Shown here in pieces: positions 7,302 to 16,211 of a DNA stretch of 64,000 nt. The position numbers were made by a program, and so were the translations under genes. Source of the DNA: Azotimanducus sp963663145. GTDB taxonomy: Bacteria > Pseudomonadota > Gammaproteobacteria > Pseudomonadales > Azotimanducaceae. Under the pieces are notes generated by a model. That model worked only from the letters and a program-made list of their open reading frames with translations, had not been told where the DNA came from and did not search any database. The stretch covers positions 310,001-374,000 of the forward strand of contig OY760134.1 of assembly GCA_963663145.1 (NCBI GenBank), read 5' to 3'. Each line of letters opens with the position of its first letter. Position 1 is the first letter of the stretch.

Positions 7302-9740
7302 CTAAGACGAGCGAGTACCAAACCTGCGCGTGAGGGTCAATTGCCAATTGCGGGGAAGACGCGGTAGCACCACCACGTCGCCGAAGATGTGCGGAAAGTT
7401 GCCCTGAAAATAGCGTTCGTCCAGCGCGTTCTTGACGTTGAAGCGCAATTGCCACGGGCCTTGCTCATAAGATGCCGATGCATTGACCAAGGTATAGCCA
7501 GGCAATTCCACGCTGCGCGCCACTCCGGAATAGGCCTCGCTCACACGCGTGGCGACGAGGTTGAAGGTCAATCCCCAATCAAACGCATAGCTGATTCCAA
7601 CCCCATAGACCGACTCGGGGATAGCGCCTCGATCTCGGAACCGACTGTCGCCAGCCGGCAGCACCGTTGCCACGGTGCCACCGTACTGATCTTGCGGAGC
7701 AAAGCCAGTCAATGAGGGTGGTGCGAAGATGTATCGACTGGTCAGCGGCCGACGCTCCACCTTGGCGTTTGTCGCGGTCAACATGACTCCCAAACGCTTG
7801 CCTAGGAGCGCACGCAGCTCAATTTCCGTACCTTCTCCATGCAAGGAGAGATTCTCTCCGGTCTGCTCGGAATACTGCTTGCGTTGTTGCCGGTAGTAGC
7901 TCAATTGTGCAAACAGGGCACCGCCGAGCCCTTCGTACTTGATGCCAAGCTCCTTGAGTTCGGAAGAATTAAGCGGATTGGTGCGCACGCTGTTGATGTC
8001 TATTTCACCGGACTGACCACCGAGAATGACCGGCTGCCGGGCGTAGGTGATGTAAGGGCGAAAGGCACCCAGGGCGGCACCGAGACTGGCGTTAAACGCC
8101 ACTTCACTTTGCCGATTGCTGACCTTCACGCCCGGTTCTTCGAAGGCAAACGCGGTCGGCGCGTTCTCGCTGGTCACGTCGTAGAGGTCCCAGCGCCAGC
8201 CGAGCAAGGCCGAGAGCTTTCCATAGGAGATATTGACCAAGCTCGCAAGGGCGCTATCGAGCGCGTCCGTCTCGAGATTCCGGTTGAAGGGATCGGACCC
8301 CGGATCGGTCCATGAGGCGTGACGCACATCGAGCGGTGACGGTGGCTGAGTAATATCGCGCCGATCAAAGTACTCAAAGGCGAAATCTTGCCGCGCCTTG
8401 GTGTTGTAGTAGCGAATGCTCGGTGAGAGGGTGAAGTCGATGCCCAGCGGACCGAGCCGCCGCTCCCTAAGACGAAATTCGATGCGCTCTTCAAGAAGTC
8501 TGGTTTCGTGTACCTGGGAGAAGCCGTAGCTGACCAAGATGTACCTGTCGGCATAGTCGATGAAGAGCTTTTGGTGTATCTCGAACCCGGTTTCAAATTC
8601 CGCGAACACATCGAAGTAGAAGGCGAAACTCTCCGCGCCTCCGTCATCGGTCGGGGAACATAGGCAATCATCCGTATCCACCTGCACGAATCGCACCGTG
8701 CTTGGGTCGAGGCGCAGCGCTTGCCTTTCTTGCTCGTTGTCGAAGAATCCGATGCCCGATCCGAAGGGCGTGAAGATGCTCAGCCGGTTGTTCGGACTGA
8801 AGGAGGTGATCTCGTCCTGACCTATGCCTCCATCGCCGTTGACATCGAGATTGACCAGCGGCGAGCCGGCCAGATAGGTGCCATTGTCGATCAGATCTTG
8901 GGTGAGTCGGTTCCAGCCAGCGTTCTCGGCACCGCTCCACTCTTGGTATTGGATGCCCGTTTCGATCCATACAGGCTCGGAGGCATCAATGACCAGGGTG
9001 CCCTGCAGCATCCGCTGTTCGTTGTTGGGAAGGTAGTTGTAGTAACTCTCTCGGTCTTCCCAGTAGCCAAACAGATGATAGCCCCCTGGGCTGCCAAAGA
9101 CATCGATGGGACCACCTGTTTCCGCCTCCACTTGGCGTCGATTCCAAGAGCCTGTTGTGAACGAGATAGAGCTTTGCGGAGACTCGATAAAGCGGTCATC
9201 TTCGGCTCTCGCGGTCTTGGGGACGAAGTTTAGGTAGCCGGCGATCGAACCCGGACCGTGAATGGGAGAGGCCGGGCCTCGGACGATGTCCACGCGGCTG
9301 GTCGCGCCGATCAAGGTGACCCAGCCGCCGGCATTCACCAACCGGCGAACCCCGCGAAAATATACGTCCCCGAGTGAACCGCGCAGGTCTGGGCTTGCGG
9401 CGACACCAAAGAATGAAGCTGTTTGCGTCCCCGCAGCCACCGATACAAAGTCGTTGGTGGATTCGACGCCATAGAGGTCCATGACTTTCTCGCTGACGCT
9501 CGCAAGAGACCGCGGCGTGTCCAAGATGGAACGGGACAGCCCAAACACAAGATCGTCCGGCTTGCTTGAGAGCAGGCCAAACACGTCATCAAAGTCGTCG
9601 GTATCGACGCGCCTCGCGCTCACCACGAGATTTTCTTCCGCGCCGCTCGCTTCGGCCGTAGAGTCCCCGTCCTGAGTCTCTTGTGCAAAGGTTTCCGCGC
9701 CTAGTAGAGCAAGGACAATAGCAAGCAACAATCGATGCAT
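7302..9740 (-). CDS. TonB-dependent receptor
   Basis: Outer membrane active transporter of unknown ligand, 812 residues from the chosen ATG at 9740, which gives a clean signal peptide (MHRLLLAIVLALLGAETFAQ). Starts at 9770 or 9803 would add an unneeded leader. The plug is recognisable (SVSEKVMDLYGVESTNDFV, DVYFRGVRRLVNAGGW, SRVDIVRGPASPIHGPGSIAG) and is closest in style to siderophore-type receptors; the protein ends in NWQLTLTRRFG, a barrel-closing strand. It reads into the racemase and acyl-CoA synthetase genes, suggesting that it brings in a lipid-like or branched-chain substrate rather than iron, but that is inference from neighbours. No Fur-like palindrome was seen upstream. Confidence 0.85.
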   Translation of the reverse strand: MHRLLLAIVLALLGAETFAQETQDGDSTAEASGAEENLVVSARRVDTDDFDDVFGLLSSKPDDLVFGLSRSILDTPRSLASVSEKVMDLYGVESTNDFVSVAAGTQTASFFGVAASPDLRGSLGDVYFRGVRRLVNAGGWVTLIGATSRVDIVRGPASPIHGPGSIAGYLNFVPKTARAEDDRFIESPQSSISFTTGSWNRRQVEAETGGPIDVFGSPGGYHLFGYWEDRESYYNYLPNNEQRMLQGTLVIDASEPVWIETGIQYQEWSGAENAGWNRLTQDLIDNGTYLAGSPLVNLDVNGDGGIGQDEITSFSPNNRLSIFTPFGSGIGFFDNEQERQALRLDPSTVRFVQVDTDDCLCSPTDDGGAESFAFYFDVFAEFETGFEIHQKLFIDYADRYILVSYGFSQVHETRLLEERIEFRLRERRLGPLGIDFTLSPSIRYYNTKARQDFAFEYFDRRDITQPPSPLDVRHASWTDPGSDPFNRNLETDALDSALASLVNISYGKLSALLGWRWDLYDVTSENAPTAFAFEEPGVKVSNRQSEVAFNASLGAALGAFRPYITYARQPVILGGQSGEIDINSVRTNPLNSSELKELGIKYEGLGGALFAQLSYYRQQRKQYSEQTGENLSLHGEGTEIELRALLGKRLGVMLTATNAKVERRPLTSRYIFAPPSLTGFAPQDQYGGTVATVLPAGDSRFRDRGAIPESVYGVGISYAFDWGLTFNLVATRVSEAYSGVARSVELPGYTLVNASASYEQGPWQLRFNVKNALDERYFQGNFPHIFGDVVVLPRLPRNWQLTLTRRFGTRSS

Positions 9741-9819
9741 CGGGCAATCAGGCGCTAACAAAACGCGCATTATGCCAGCGACACTCGCCCGAATAGCCCG
9801 CAAATTTCACCAGTGTCAT

Positions 9820-9884
9820 CGGGCACGTCCCTGTGCCCGACCCTTCGGGCGGCTGCGCCGTGCATTCTTGCTCCTGCAAGAATG
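9820..9884. repeat. Two adjacent short perfect hairpins
   Basis: 9820-9839 folds as CGGGCAC / GTGCCCG with a 6-nt loop and 9863-9884 as CATTCTTGC / GCAAGAATG with a TCCT loop. They lie in the 290-bp gap between a receptor gene and a PPOX-fold gene, both leftward. Neither is followed by a T-run, so they resemble extragenic palindromes more than terminators. Nothing else is seen in 9741-10029. Confidence 0.5.
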
Positions 9885-10029
9885 TGCGGAATTCTGGTTG
9901 AGAGATCTTGCCCCGGATTCGTGCTCGCGACGATAAGCGTAGATACCCCTACTGCTGAGGAAGCATGCAGAATCCGATGAAAAAAGAGGCCATACCGATT
10001 GTGTCGGCGGTTGTGCCGCCTGCTGCAAG

Positions 10030-10623
10030 CTAGCGCGGCGACAATCCGCGTTTCGCGCGCTCCTCGTTCATCCGCGCCTTGTCCACGGGCAGGCGTTCGC
10101 CGAGATCCTCTTCCGGGATGGTGCCTGCCATATGCGCTCCCGCTTTCTTACTGTTGTACATGATCTTTTTTACGGGTGTGACTGCGAGTATGACTCTTAA
10201 GGGAGAGTCAAGCAGACTGTAAAACGCAGCTTCACCTTCCTCACTGTGCGGACTGACCTTTTTTGCAAGCGCGGCGTAGAACCACTTCTTGGTCTCATCG
10301 TCTTCAAAGAACTCTCCGGTGCCTTTGACGGTGATCGCACCTGTTGGCAAGTCTTGCGATGCGCCAGGTGCGTAACTTTTGCTGCTGACGTTGACCGAGA
10401 CTCGATTGTCGCGACGAATCGCGGCCGCCCGGTGGCGGTGCGCCGCGAACGTGATCCAAATCTTGCCGTCTCGCCACACATAGGCATGGGTCACTCCAAC
10501 CGGCCAACCGTCCTTTGTGCCCCACATAAGCACGCACTCGTGTGCGTTGGTGAAGAGTTGATCGACTTCTTCATCTGTGAAGGGATAAATAGATACGATT
10601 TCGTGATCGTGCGTGTGCGCCAT
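10030..10623 (-). CDS. Pyridoxamine 5'-phosphate oxidase-fold flavin/deazaflavin-binding protein
   Basis: Small split-barrel protein of 197 residues of the PPOX/FDOR superfamily, which binds FMN, F420 or haem. Typical parts are a central strand pair with THAYVWRDGKIWITFAAHRHRAAAIRRDNRVSVNV and the later GAITVKGTGEFFEDDE segment. The substrate is unknown. Since the same chromosome carries a complete F420 pathway 24 kb away, an F420-dependent role is possible, but the sequence alone does not separate F420 from FMN members. It stands alone. Start ATG 10623 is favoured by GGAAAG-like bases upstream. Confidence 0.7.
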   Translation of the reverse strand: MAHTHDHEIVSIYPFTDEEVDQLFTNAHECVLMWGTKDGWPVGVTHAYVWRDGKIWITFAAHRHRAAAIRRDNRVSVNVSSKSYAPGASQDLPTGAITVKGTGEFFEDDETKKWFYAALAKKVSPHSEEGEAAFYSLLDSPLRVILAVTPVKKIMYNSKKAGAHMAGTIPEEDLGERLPVDKARMNEERAKRGLSPR

Positions 10624-10787
10624 TGGACTTTCCTCTCGTGATGGTCAAACTCAGGTGCCAATTGCTCACAGTGTCATTCACAAAGCCACTTGGCAACCTG
10701 CAATTTTGTGAGTCTCGATGACCTCATCCGACAGCATACCGCTTCACAAGAAGGTCAATTCCTCCTGCTTCAAATGACGATCATTGG

Positions 10788-11228
10788 TCAAAATAGAATC
10801 AATCCCTTGCGCCTCCCGCTGTAGCGACCGATGCCATCCTTGTCGATGTCAAGAAATGTACGCAGCCGTTCGACCCAGCGCTCAAGCAATTGCTCTCGAT
10901 ATACAACAACCAGCGTGTTGACTCCCCGCTCGGCGATCAGCCATGCGGCTATCACGGTCTTGCCGAATCCCGTTGCGGCGACCAGAACGCCAGTGTCGTC
11001 AGACAGCATGGCCCGTGCGGCAGCTTTTTGATCGGGACGCAGTTCGCCTTGGAATGGCAGATTAAGCGGATGACCGGTGAATCGAAGGTCCTCGACGACC
11101 GGGGCCACGCCCAAGCCTTGAAGCAGATTTTCGACTTCCTCAAGACATCCACGCGGCAGGCCGAGATGGATTGGTCCATCCTCGACGCAGTCTATGATCC
11201 TCGGCTTGCCGTAAGTCGGCAGGCGCAC
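10788..11228 (-). pseudogene. Fragment of a DEAD/DEAH-type helicase resembling TOTE conflict-system proteins
   Basis: The 146-residue frame carries RLPTYGKPRIIDCVED, LGLPRGC, FQGELRPDQKAAARAM and a Walker A box ATGFGKT followed by LVVVYREQLLERWVERL. This order is what I recall from the start of the helicase half of long primase-helicase proteins of TOTE-type conflict systems. Those proteins are many hundred residues long; here the frame begins abruptly (in-frame upstream codons reading QQFQRAQA back to a stop near 11273 also fit the family) and ends at GRRKGLILF before the DEAH box and all later motifs. It is therefore a remnant truncated at both ends and cannot unwind DNA. The primase part is absent from the window. 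Confidence 0.6.
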
Positions 11229-11304
11229 GGCTTGCGCCCGTTGGAACTGCTGACCATGTGATAGGATTCAAAGCACCTTTCGCTCCCAGGCAGGCATCTA
11301 CCAC

Positions 11305-11934
11305 ATGCCAAATCCAACCAGCGACAGCTTGGCACCGGCGACCTATCAGGACGTGCTTGATGCGCCGCCGCACAGGGTCGCCGAACTGATTGACGGAGCT
11401 CTGTACACCTTTCCGAGACCCGCCTCGCCGCACGGACTGGCGAGTTCAAATTTGGGCGTTGAGTTAGGAGTGCCGTTTCACAAAGGCCGTGGCGGCCCCG
11501 GGGGATGGTGGATACTTGATGAGCCGGAACTACATTTGGGCGAGGATGTGTTGGTGCCCGATCTGGCGGGTTGGCGGCGGACGCGCGTGCCGGAATTCCC
11601 GGACACCGCCTACTGGACCATTCGCCCCGACTGGCTGTGCGAAGTCCTCTCGCCCAGCACCCGCGCGACCGACCTCGGCCCCAAGCGCGACATCTACGCC
11701 CGCGAGTGCGTACCGCACATGTGGCTGATCGACCCGAGGCCGCGCAGCTTGGAAGCCTTCGAGCTGAGGCAGGGGGATTGGGTGTGTCTGGCGAGGCTGA
11801 TGGGCGACCAACCCGTGTCTCTGCGACCGTTTGAGGCAGTCAGCTTCCCGCTTGGCGAACTCTGGATGAATTCGGAAGCGCCTCCAAGGACCAGTCGAGG
11901 CGTTCAAGTTCACGACAGCTTGGATGCTGTTTGA
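11305..11934 (+). CDS. Uma2-family (DUF820) PD-(D/E)xK nuclease-fold protein
   Basis: Protein of 209 residues with the Uma2 order of motifs: YxELIDG-like AELIDGALYTFPRPASPHG near residue 30, the acidic VPDLAGWRR (about 90), WLCEVLSPST (about 110) and KRDIYARECVPHMWLIDP (about 130). The Asp, Glu and Lys of the PD-(D/E)xK core can be picked out. These proteins are very abundant in cyanobacteria and scattered elsewhere; their function is not known although a nuclease role linked to mobile DNA has been proposed. It lies beside a helicase fragment and IS remnants, in keeping with mobile-element-associated cargo. Confidence 0.75.
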   Translation: MPNPTSDSLAPATYQDVLDAPPHRVAELIDGALYTFPRPASPHGLASSNLGVELGVPFHKGRGGPGGWWILDEPELHLGEDVLVPDLAGWRRTRVPEFPDTAYWTIRPDWLCEVLSPSTRATDLGPKRDIYARECVPHMWLIDPRPRSLEAFELRQGDWVCLARLMGDQPVSLRPFEAVSFPLGELWMNSEAPPRTSRGVQVHDSLDAV

Positions 11935-12033
11935 CGGCGGTGCCGGAGATAATAAATCCCTTTCAACATTCGTTGCTCGGCTGATCTGCACTGAACGGGC
12001 GTATACGGCAGTGAATTTAGGAATCGTTGCGCC

Positions 12034-13713
12034 ATGCAATACGAGAAATTAATGAGCATGGATACTTGGCATGCTTCTCTTTGTTGCCCTTATTTCCGCA
12101 ACCCGTCCTTTGGCGCGCTTAGCTGGGCGGTATTCAACGCCCTATGCGCGATCGCCACCTGTTCCCCTGCCGCAGCGCAACAGGTACCAGCCGATGAGAC
12201 CTGGCGCCTAGAGGCCGAAGAGACGATTTCTGCGACTTGCGCCATTCGGGGACTCGAACTCAATTCCCCGCTCAAGGTGCTCCCGATGGAGGAATTTCAA
12301 GGGGGCTATACCGAGGGCATAGGCAGCACGGTCTGGGACATGGATTATGCTCGCATGTGGCGCGAGGGCTGGTGCGCCCTTGGGGTGTACTGTGCGCAAG
12401 CTGAAGATCATGGCTACCATGGTGATGGACAAGCCGAGAACTTGGCGCACCCCAACGGCCTCTATGATCGGATGTGGAATGCTCTATTTGTCCGCGGTTT
12501 GGGGACTAAAGATACCGCTGGCACCATTGCTCACGAGACCGTGCACGCGCTGCAATATCAGAATTTTCCTAGTCTGAACGCTGTCCATGTATGGCGCAAT
12601 CGCGATTTGCATGCCGCTGTAAATTCGGTGATTGAAGGCGATGCGCATGTGGTTGATTCGTCCTTCAATTCAATGAAGCGAGTGCAAGTCTGTATGTCGG
12701 ATGAGTCCGAAGCCACTGCTGCCTTAGCTGGCGCGTGGGATTGGCAGCCACACGAACTCTGGGCGCTTGAAGCTTTGCCGCATGTATATGGCATCGAACT
12801 CACCTTGAAAGAAATGCTCGCTCGTGGTCCTGCCGCGATGGATGCGCTGCTACGGCAGCCTCCTCTGTCTACCCTCGCCGTGTTGAAGCCTGAACTGGTT
12901 GACATGGAAACCGAGTTCATCCGCTTACCTCCCGACGTAGCGCATGAGAACTGTACGGCGGGATTGCGCAACACCGCAGGGGTCGTGGGCATTTGGGGGC
13001 TTTTGCGCCAGCATGGCGATGCGGAAGCTATTGGTGAAGAATTACCTGGGTTTCTCGCGCATTGGCGTGGGGACCGGTTCCTGCACCTGTCCTGTCCGCG
13101 CGATCAGGATGACGAGTTTGCTTGGCTAACACGTTGGGGCACATCCGAGGCAGCTACGAGTTTCGCCACACGCTATGGTGCCGTTGCCGAAGTCATACCC
13201 GCATACGTTGGTGTCCTCGGGAGTGTGCCCGAGGCCAGCGTCGATGGTCGCTCCGTCATTATCGTGACGGTAGGCCTGCGCGATGTTGTCGAAGGCATCG
13301 CCAATTCGGAGATACGCAAGCTATCCCGATATAGCGAATGGATAGAATCTGACTGCTTTCCAGATTCGAGTTGCGAAAACAGCTACACCGAATTCGATCA
13401 ATCTGACAACGATCTTGATTGTGGCGATTTGAAGGATTCACCCAATCAACTCCGAGATTGGCTGGAGCGGATCAGAAAGGCACGCGCAACCCCTGTACAG
13501 GTCGAGGCAGCGCTTTCCGACCTAAAAACTCAGAGTGACAGGCTGAATGACTTTTGTGCGGTCAATGGTTCACCCTTCTATGACCTGTACATGGCGTGTT
13601 ATTCGGCCGCATACGGCGCTCAAGTGGTTGCGCCATGGACTCGGGATCCCAGATACAGGGGAGTGCTCTTTTGTATGAATGAAGCAGAAGTTCACGAGTG
13701 GGTGCGGTCGTAA
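12034..13713 (+). CDS. Exported HExxH metallopeptidase-like protein of unknown function
   Basis: A 559-residue protein with an N-terminal export signal (hydrophobic 29-45, cleavage after PAAAQ). The motif HETVH (167-171) in TIAHETVHALQ followed 30 residues later by EGDAHVV (Glu201) is the zinc ligand pattern of gluzincin peptidases, and the HExxHALQ...EGDA spacing recalls several uncharacterised secreted families. About residues 255-450 contain a second domain (PLSTLAVLKPE, WLTRWGTSEAATSFATRY) repeated in the next ORF. Many Cys residues suggest disulfides. Starts at 12052 or 12058 are also possible. Substrate and role are unknown; base composition is more AT-rich than the housekeeping region, in line with the surrounding accessory DNA. 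Confidence 0.65.
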   Translation: MQYEKLMSMDTWHASLCCPYFRNPSFGALSWAVFNALCAIATCSPAAAQQVPADETWRLEAEETISATCAIRGLELNSPLKVLPMEEFQGGYTEGIGSTVWDMDYARMWREGWCALGVYCAQAEDHGYHGDGQAENLAHPNGLYDRMWNALFVRGLGTKDTAGTIAHETVHALQYQNFPSLNAVHVWRNRDLHAAVNSVIEGDAHVVDSSFNSMKRVQVCMSDESEATAALAGAWDWQPHELWALEALPHVYGIELTLKEMLARGPAAMDALLRQPPLSTLAVLKPELVDMETEFIRLPPDVAHENCTAGLRNTAGVVGIWGLLRQHGDAEAIGEELPGFLAHWRGDRFLHLSCPRDQDDEFAWLTRWGTSEAATSFATRYGAVAEVIPAYVGVLGSVPEASVDGRSVIIVTVGLRDVVEGIANSEIRKLSRYSEWIESDCFPDSSCENSYTEFDQSDNDLDCGDLKDSPNQLRDWLERIRKARATPVQVEAALSDLKTQSDRLNDFCAVNGSPFYDLYMACYSAAYGAQVVAPWTRDPRYRGVLFCMNEAEVHEWVRS

Positions 13714-13773
13714 CAGTATCCCGACGAATCTCCTCCCTTTTCCCCGCAAGACAGTTTCATCAGCATCTACGCA

Positions 13774-14409
13774 ATGGGCCGTGCCGCCACCGGCTTCGCA
13801 GAATCGGGAGTCCAAGGCTTATATGACCTGATGACCAACCCACCACTGTCCTCACTGGCGCTGCTTCAGCCTGGCTCGCGCGATGTCGACCTGATTGGAC
13901 TGCCACGAAGGGACTTTCAGGCCTTGGGGTGCGAAGTCACAGATAGTAACTCGCGAGGAGCACTGGGAATTTGGCGAATGCTGGTGCGTTCTGGGGTGTT
14001 GCCTGAAGGCGGGCCAATGCCCGCACTGGTGGGCGCTTGGAAGGGAGATCGCTTGATTCAGATTCGTTGTCAAAGCGAAGAAGGAGGCCAATGGGCTTGG
14101 ATCAGTCGCTGGCGAACAAGCGAAGCCGCATCTTTTTTCGCTGCGCACTACCCTAGGTTATTGCTCGCAGATGCGGGAGAGCCCCAATTGCCTCAAGCGG
14201 AGCCGATTGTCGAGGGAAGCACAGTCTGGATCATTCCCAAGACCCTACGGCACGTCGAATCGGTACTGAGGGATGGAATAGTTGTGCGCCAGTTCCAGAG
14301 CTTTGAGGAATGGGTGCAAAGTGGCTGCTTTCCGCAGGAATCCTGCCGCTCGGGCGTGGCCTCGACAACCGCGACGGACTCGGGCGGAGGTACATCCAAC
14401 CTGCAATGA
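13774..14409 (+). pseudogene. Half-length paralogue of the upstream metallopeptidase-like protein
   Basis: Its 211 residues align with about residues 255-455 of the preceding protein: LYDLMTNPPLSSLALLQPG, GIWRMLVRSG, LVGAWKGDRLIQIRC, WISRWRTSEAASFFAAHY and EEWVQSGCFPQESC. The HExxH half is missing. It is in the same frame as the upstream gene, and the 20 codons between the upstream TAA (13711-13713) and its first ATG are open and also fit the family (SFISIYAMGR). This points to a tandem duplicate that has lost its front by deletion, rather than an independent gene. No convincing ribosome site precedes ATG 13774. It ends 3 bp from an IS1182-type element. Confidence 0.65.
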
Positions 14410-14411
14410 CC

Positions 14412-14775
14412 CTAGCAGCCTGTCGGACTTAGGCGTGAGTTTTCCATAATTGGCATTGTGCCGTTGTGTGGGAACACGGGATGCCGAAGTTCGTGGAAAG
14501 TTCGCCGTCGCAGGGGTATCTGCAGCCGCCGGACATGCGCAAGTGGGTGCCGGAGGACGACTTGGCGCATTTCGTGCTGGAGGCGCTGGAGCGGGTGCCG
14601 ATGAGTGCGTTCCGGGTGAACGGGCGCGGGACGGGTTCGGCGCATTACCATCCAAGGACGATGCTGGCGCTGCTGATCTACAGCTACGCGAACGGGACAG
14701 GAAAGCCTTCATCCTTTTACAATATAATCAATTTCTTATCCACTGAAAAAGGGTTTTTCAGGAGCGACAAGCTAG
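14412..14775 (+). mobile_element. Internally deleted IS1182-family element
   Basis: The left end CTAGCAGCCTGTCGGACTTA (14412) is the usual IS1182-type terminus. From ATG 14481 the transposase start is clear: MPKFVESSPSQGYLQPPD, WVPEDDLAHFVLEALERVP, GRGTGSAHYHPRTMLALLIY. After SYANG (about 14700) similarity stops, the catalytic part is absent, and AT-rich end sequence follows with the hairpin TGAAAAA GGG TTTTTCA (14744-14760) and a right end finishing in GCTAG (14775) that shares CTAGC...TGTCG with the left end when inverted. Only about 364 bp remain of an element normally near 1.6 kb, so it can only be moved in trans. The frame runs on to 14867 into the neighbouring gene without meaning. Confidence 0.75.
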
Positions 14776-14778
14776 CAG

Positions 14779-15567
14779 TTACGGTGAGGGCGTCCTTCCA
14801 AGTGCTTTGGCGGCGGCCTCGAGAGTCTTTCTTTGAGAGTACGAATCAATGCCTCGCCCGACCATGATCCCTCTGTCTTCCCAAATGACTTCCACTTCAC
14901 GCAAAAGTTCGGGCTGCTGGAGCGCGCCCGCCAGCACAACCGAATAGCGAAGAAATCTACCGTTGCTGCTCTTCAATCCCTCCCGTGAGACTTCGGCGAT
15001 GCGGGAGAGAGATTCGTCTGATAGCTCGTTGACTCCGCCATCTTCAACCATCTCCGCTAGCGCGTACAGGGGTGTGCCGAATCCAAAGTCCCTTGGCCGG
15101 AGCTCTGCGAGGGCCTCCAAAATGAAAGGCACGGCCGCGTCTCCAAACGAGGCAATCGTATGCGGCACCAAGTGGGTGGAGGCATAACGTCCGCTGTGCA
15201 CAAGCGCGGCGATTGAGCGTGGGTCTTCATAGCTCGCGACGACATCGGCAAAGTCCATGAATAATTCAGCTGAAAAAACATCGTTCAAACCAACTTCCTC
15301 GCCAAGAGCCTCTACCGCGGCATCGTAGGCCCGGTTGAGTTCCTCCAGGCGCTCAATGAGCGCGCTCCTGACGGCTTCGCTTGCGCGCGAAGGGCCAAGT
15401 ACTTCGGCGACCACCATAGCCTCGGCGAACCGGTGTCCTTCGGCGTAAAGCAGGTCGTTCGCCAGCTTCTCCTGTTGGCTAGGGGCCCATACGGATTCGG
15501 TGTCCTGCGCCAATGCACAGCAAGGCAGCAAGGACAGCAACACAAGTGCTCTTAGTTGTAAGCTCAT
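14779..15567 (-). CDS. Exported helical-repeat protein of unknown function
   Basis: 262 residues from ATG 15567, chosen because it starts a good signal peptide (MSLQLRALVLLSLLPCCALAQD); a TTG at 15594 overlaps the previous stop. The mature part is alpha-helical with repeated units such as DPRSIAALVHSGRYASTHLVPHTIASFGDAAVPFILEAL, which look like HEAT/PBS-type repeats used for protein binding. I do not recognise the family. It is the last gene of a leftward trio of exported proteins. Its stop (14779) is 4 bp from the right end of the IS1182 remnant, so the C-terminus may have been shortened. Confidence 0.6.
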   Translation of the reverse strand: MSLQLRALVLLSLLPCCALAQDTESVWAPSQQEKLANDLLYAEGHRFAEAMVVAEVLGPSRASEAVRSALIERLEELNRAYDAAVEALGEEVGLNDVFSAELFMDFADVVASYEDPRSIAALVHSGRYASTHLVPHTIASFGDAAVPFILEALAELRPRDFGFGTPLYALAEMVEDGGVNELSDESLSRIAEVSREGLKSSNGRFLRYSVVLAGALQQPELLREVEVIWEDRGIMVGRGIDSYSQRKTLEAAAKALGRTPSP

Positions 15568-15590
15568 CGAATTTGCCAAGTTTGCAGTTA

Positions 15591-16211
15591 TCAAAAATTG
15601 ATGTGCATATGGCGGTCTGCCGGGTCCGTGGAGTAGGGCAATGACCGTCCCCCGGCATCCTTGACGACCTCCGCCACCATCTCATACTCTTCTTTAGTCC
15701 ATCCCGGGCGCTGGATGTGTGCAGCGTAGCCGCTCATATGAGAGCTGGTCGGACTGCCTCCAACATTGGCATTCCCATGCGGGCACCGGTAGCCCGATGT
15801 CAGATAAATCCCTGAGAAATTGTTGTAATTATTCACGATGTAATCCAAGCCCGTCTTTACGCTTTGGGAGACCATTCCCCAAGGCGAGTGCGGGTTGCCC
15901 GTCGAAAACCCACCATTGAGCTGTGACCAACTGAAGTGTTCGGAACCACCGCTGTTGGCGAAACTCCCGCAACTCGGTTGTGTATTGATTGAGTACACAG
16001 AGCAATATAAGAAAAAGTCGAAACTCCTCCAAGCCACGCATGCACCGACAGAGTCTATGTCGCTGGCGTTCTTTTGTGTCTGTGACGAGACCCTCACTGC
16101 TACATCGTCAACCAGGTAGTCAATCTCGCTCTTTCCTTCGTAGCCCTGTGCAAGCTGCCAAGGGACACAAACCGCCAACGTAAGCCAGATGATGGCACTC
16201 CGATATCTCAT
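15591..16211 (-). CDS. Exported M15-type (VanY/M15_3-like) peptidase homologue
   Basis: 206 residues starting with signal peptide MRYRSAIIWLTLAVCVPWQL. The C-terminal half has the M15_3 signature LTSGYRCPHGNANVGG (137-152) followed by SSHMSGYAAHI (156-166) and a final HMHINF. In this family the zinc ligands are His, Asp and His; here His158 and His203 are kept but the Asp position (165) is His, so activity as a D-Ala-D-Ala or endolysin-type peptidase is uncertain although three histidines could still hold zinc. The protein ends directly after the last ligand. The start codon overlaps the stop of the upstream gene (ATGA at 16208-16211). Cell-wall or small peptide cleavage in the periplasm is the best guess. 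Confidence 0.7.
   Translation of the reverse strand: MRYRSAIIWLTLAVCVPWQLAQGYEGKSEIDYLVDDVAVRVSSQTQKNASDIDSVGACVAWRSFDFFLYCSVYSINTQPSCGSFANSGGSEHFSWSQLNGGFSTGNPHSPWGMVSQSVKTGLDYIVNNYNNFSGIYLTSGYRCPHGNANVGGSPTSSHMSGYAAHIQRPGWTKEEYEMVAEVVKDAGGRSLPYSTDPADRHMHINF

Noticed and set aside
9820..9884. Hairpins as rho-independent terminators
   Set aside because: No T-run on either strand and they lie upstream, not downstream, of the nearest gene.
13711..13776. Stop-codon readthrough joining the two metallopeptidase-related frames
   Set aside because: Same frame is also expected from a tandem duplication with a deletion; no readthrough context was seen.
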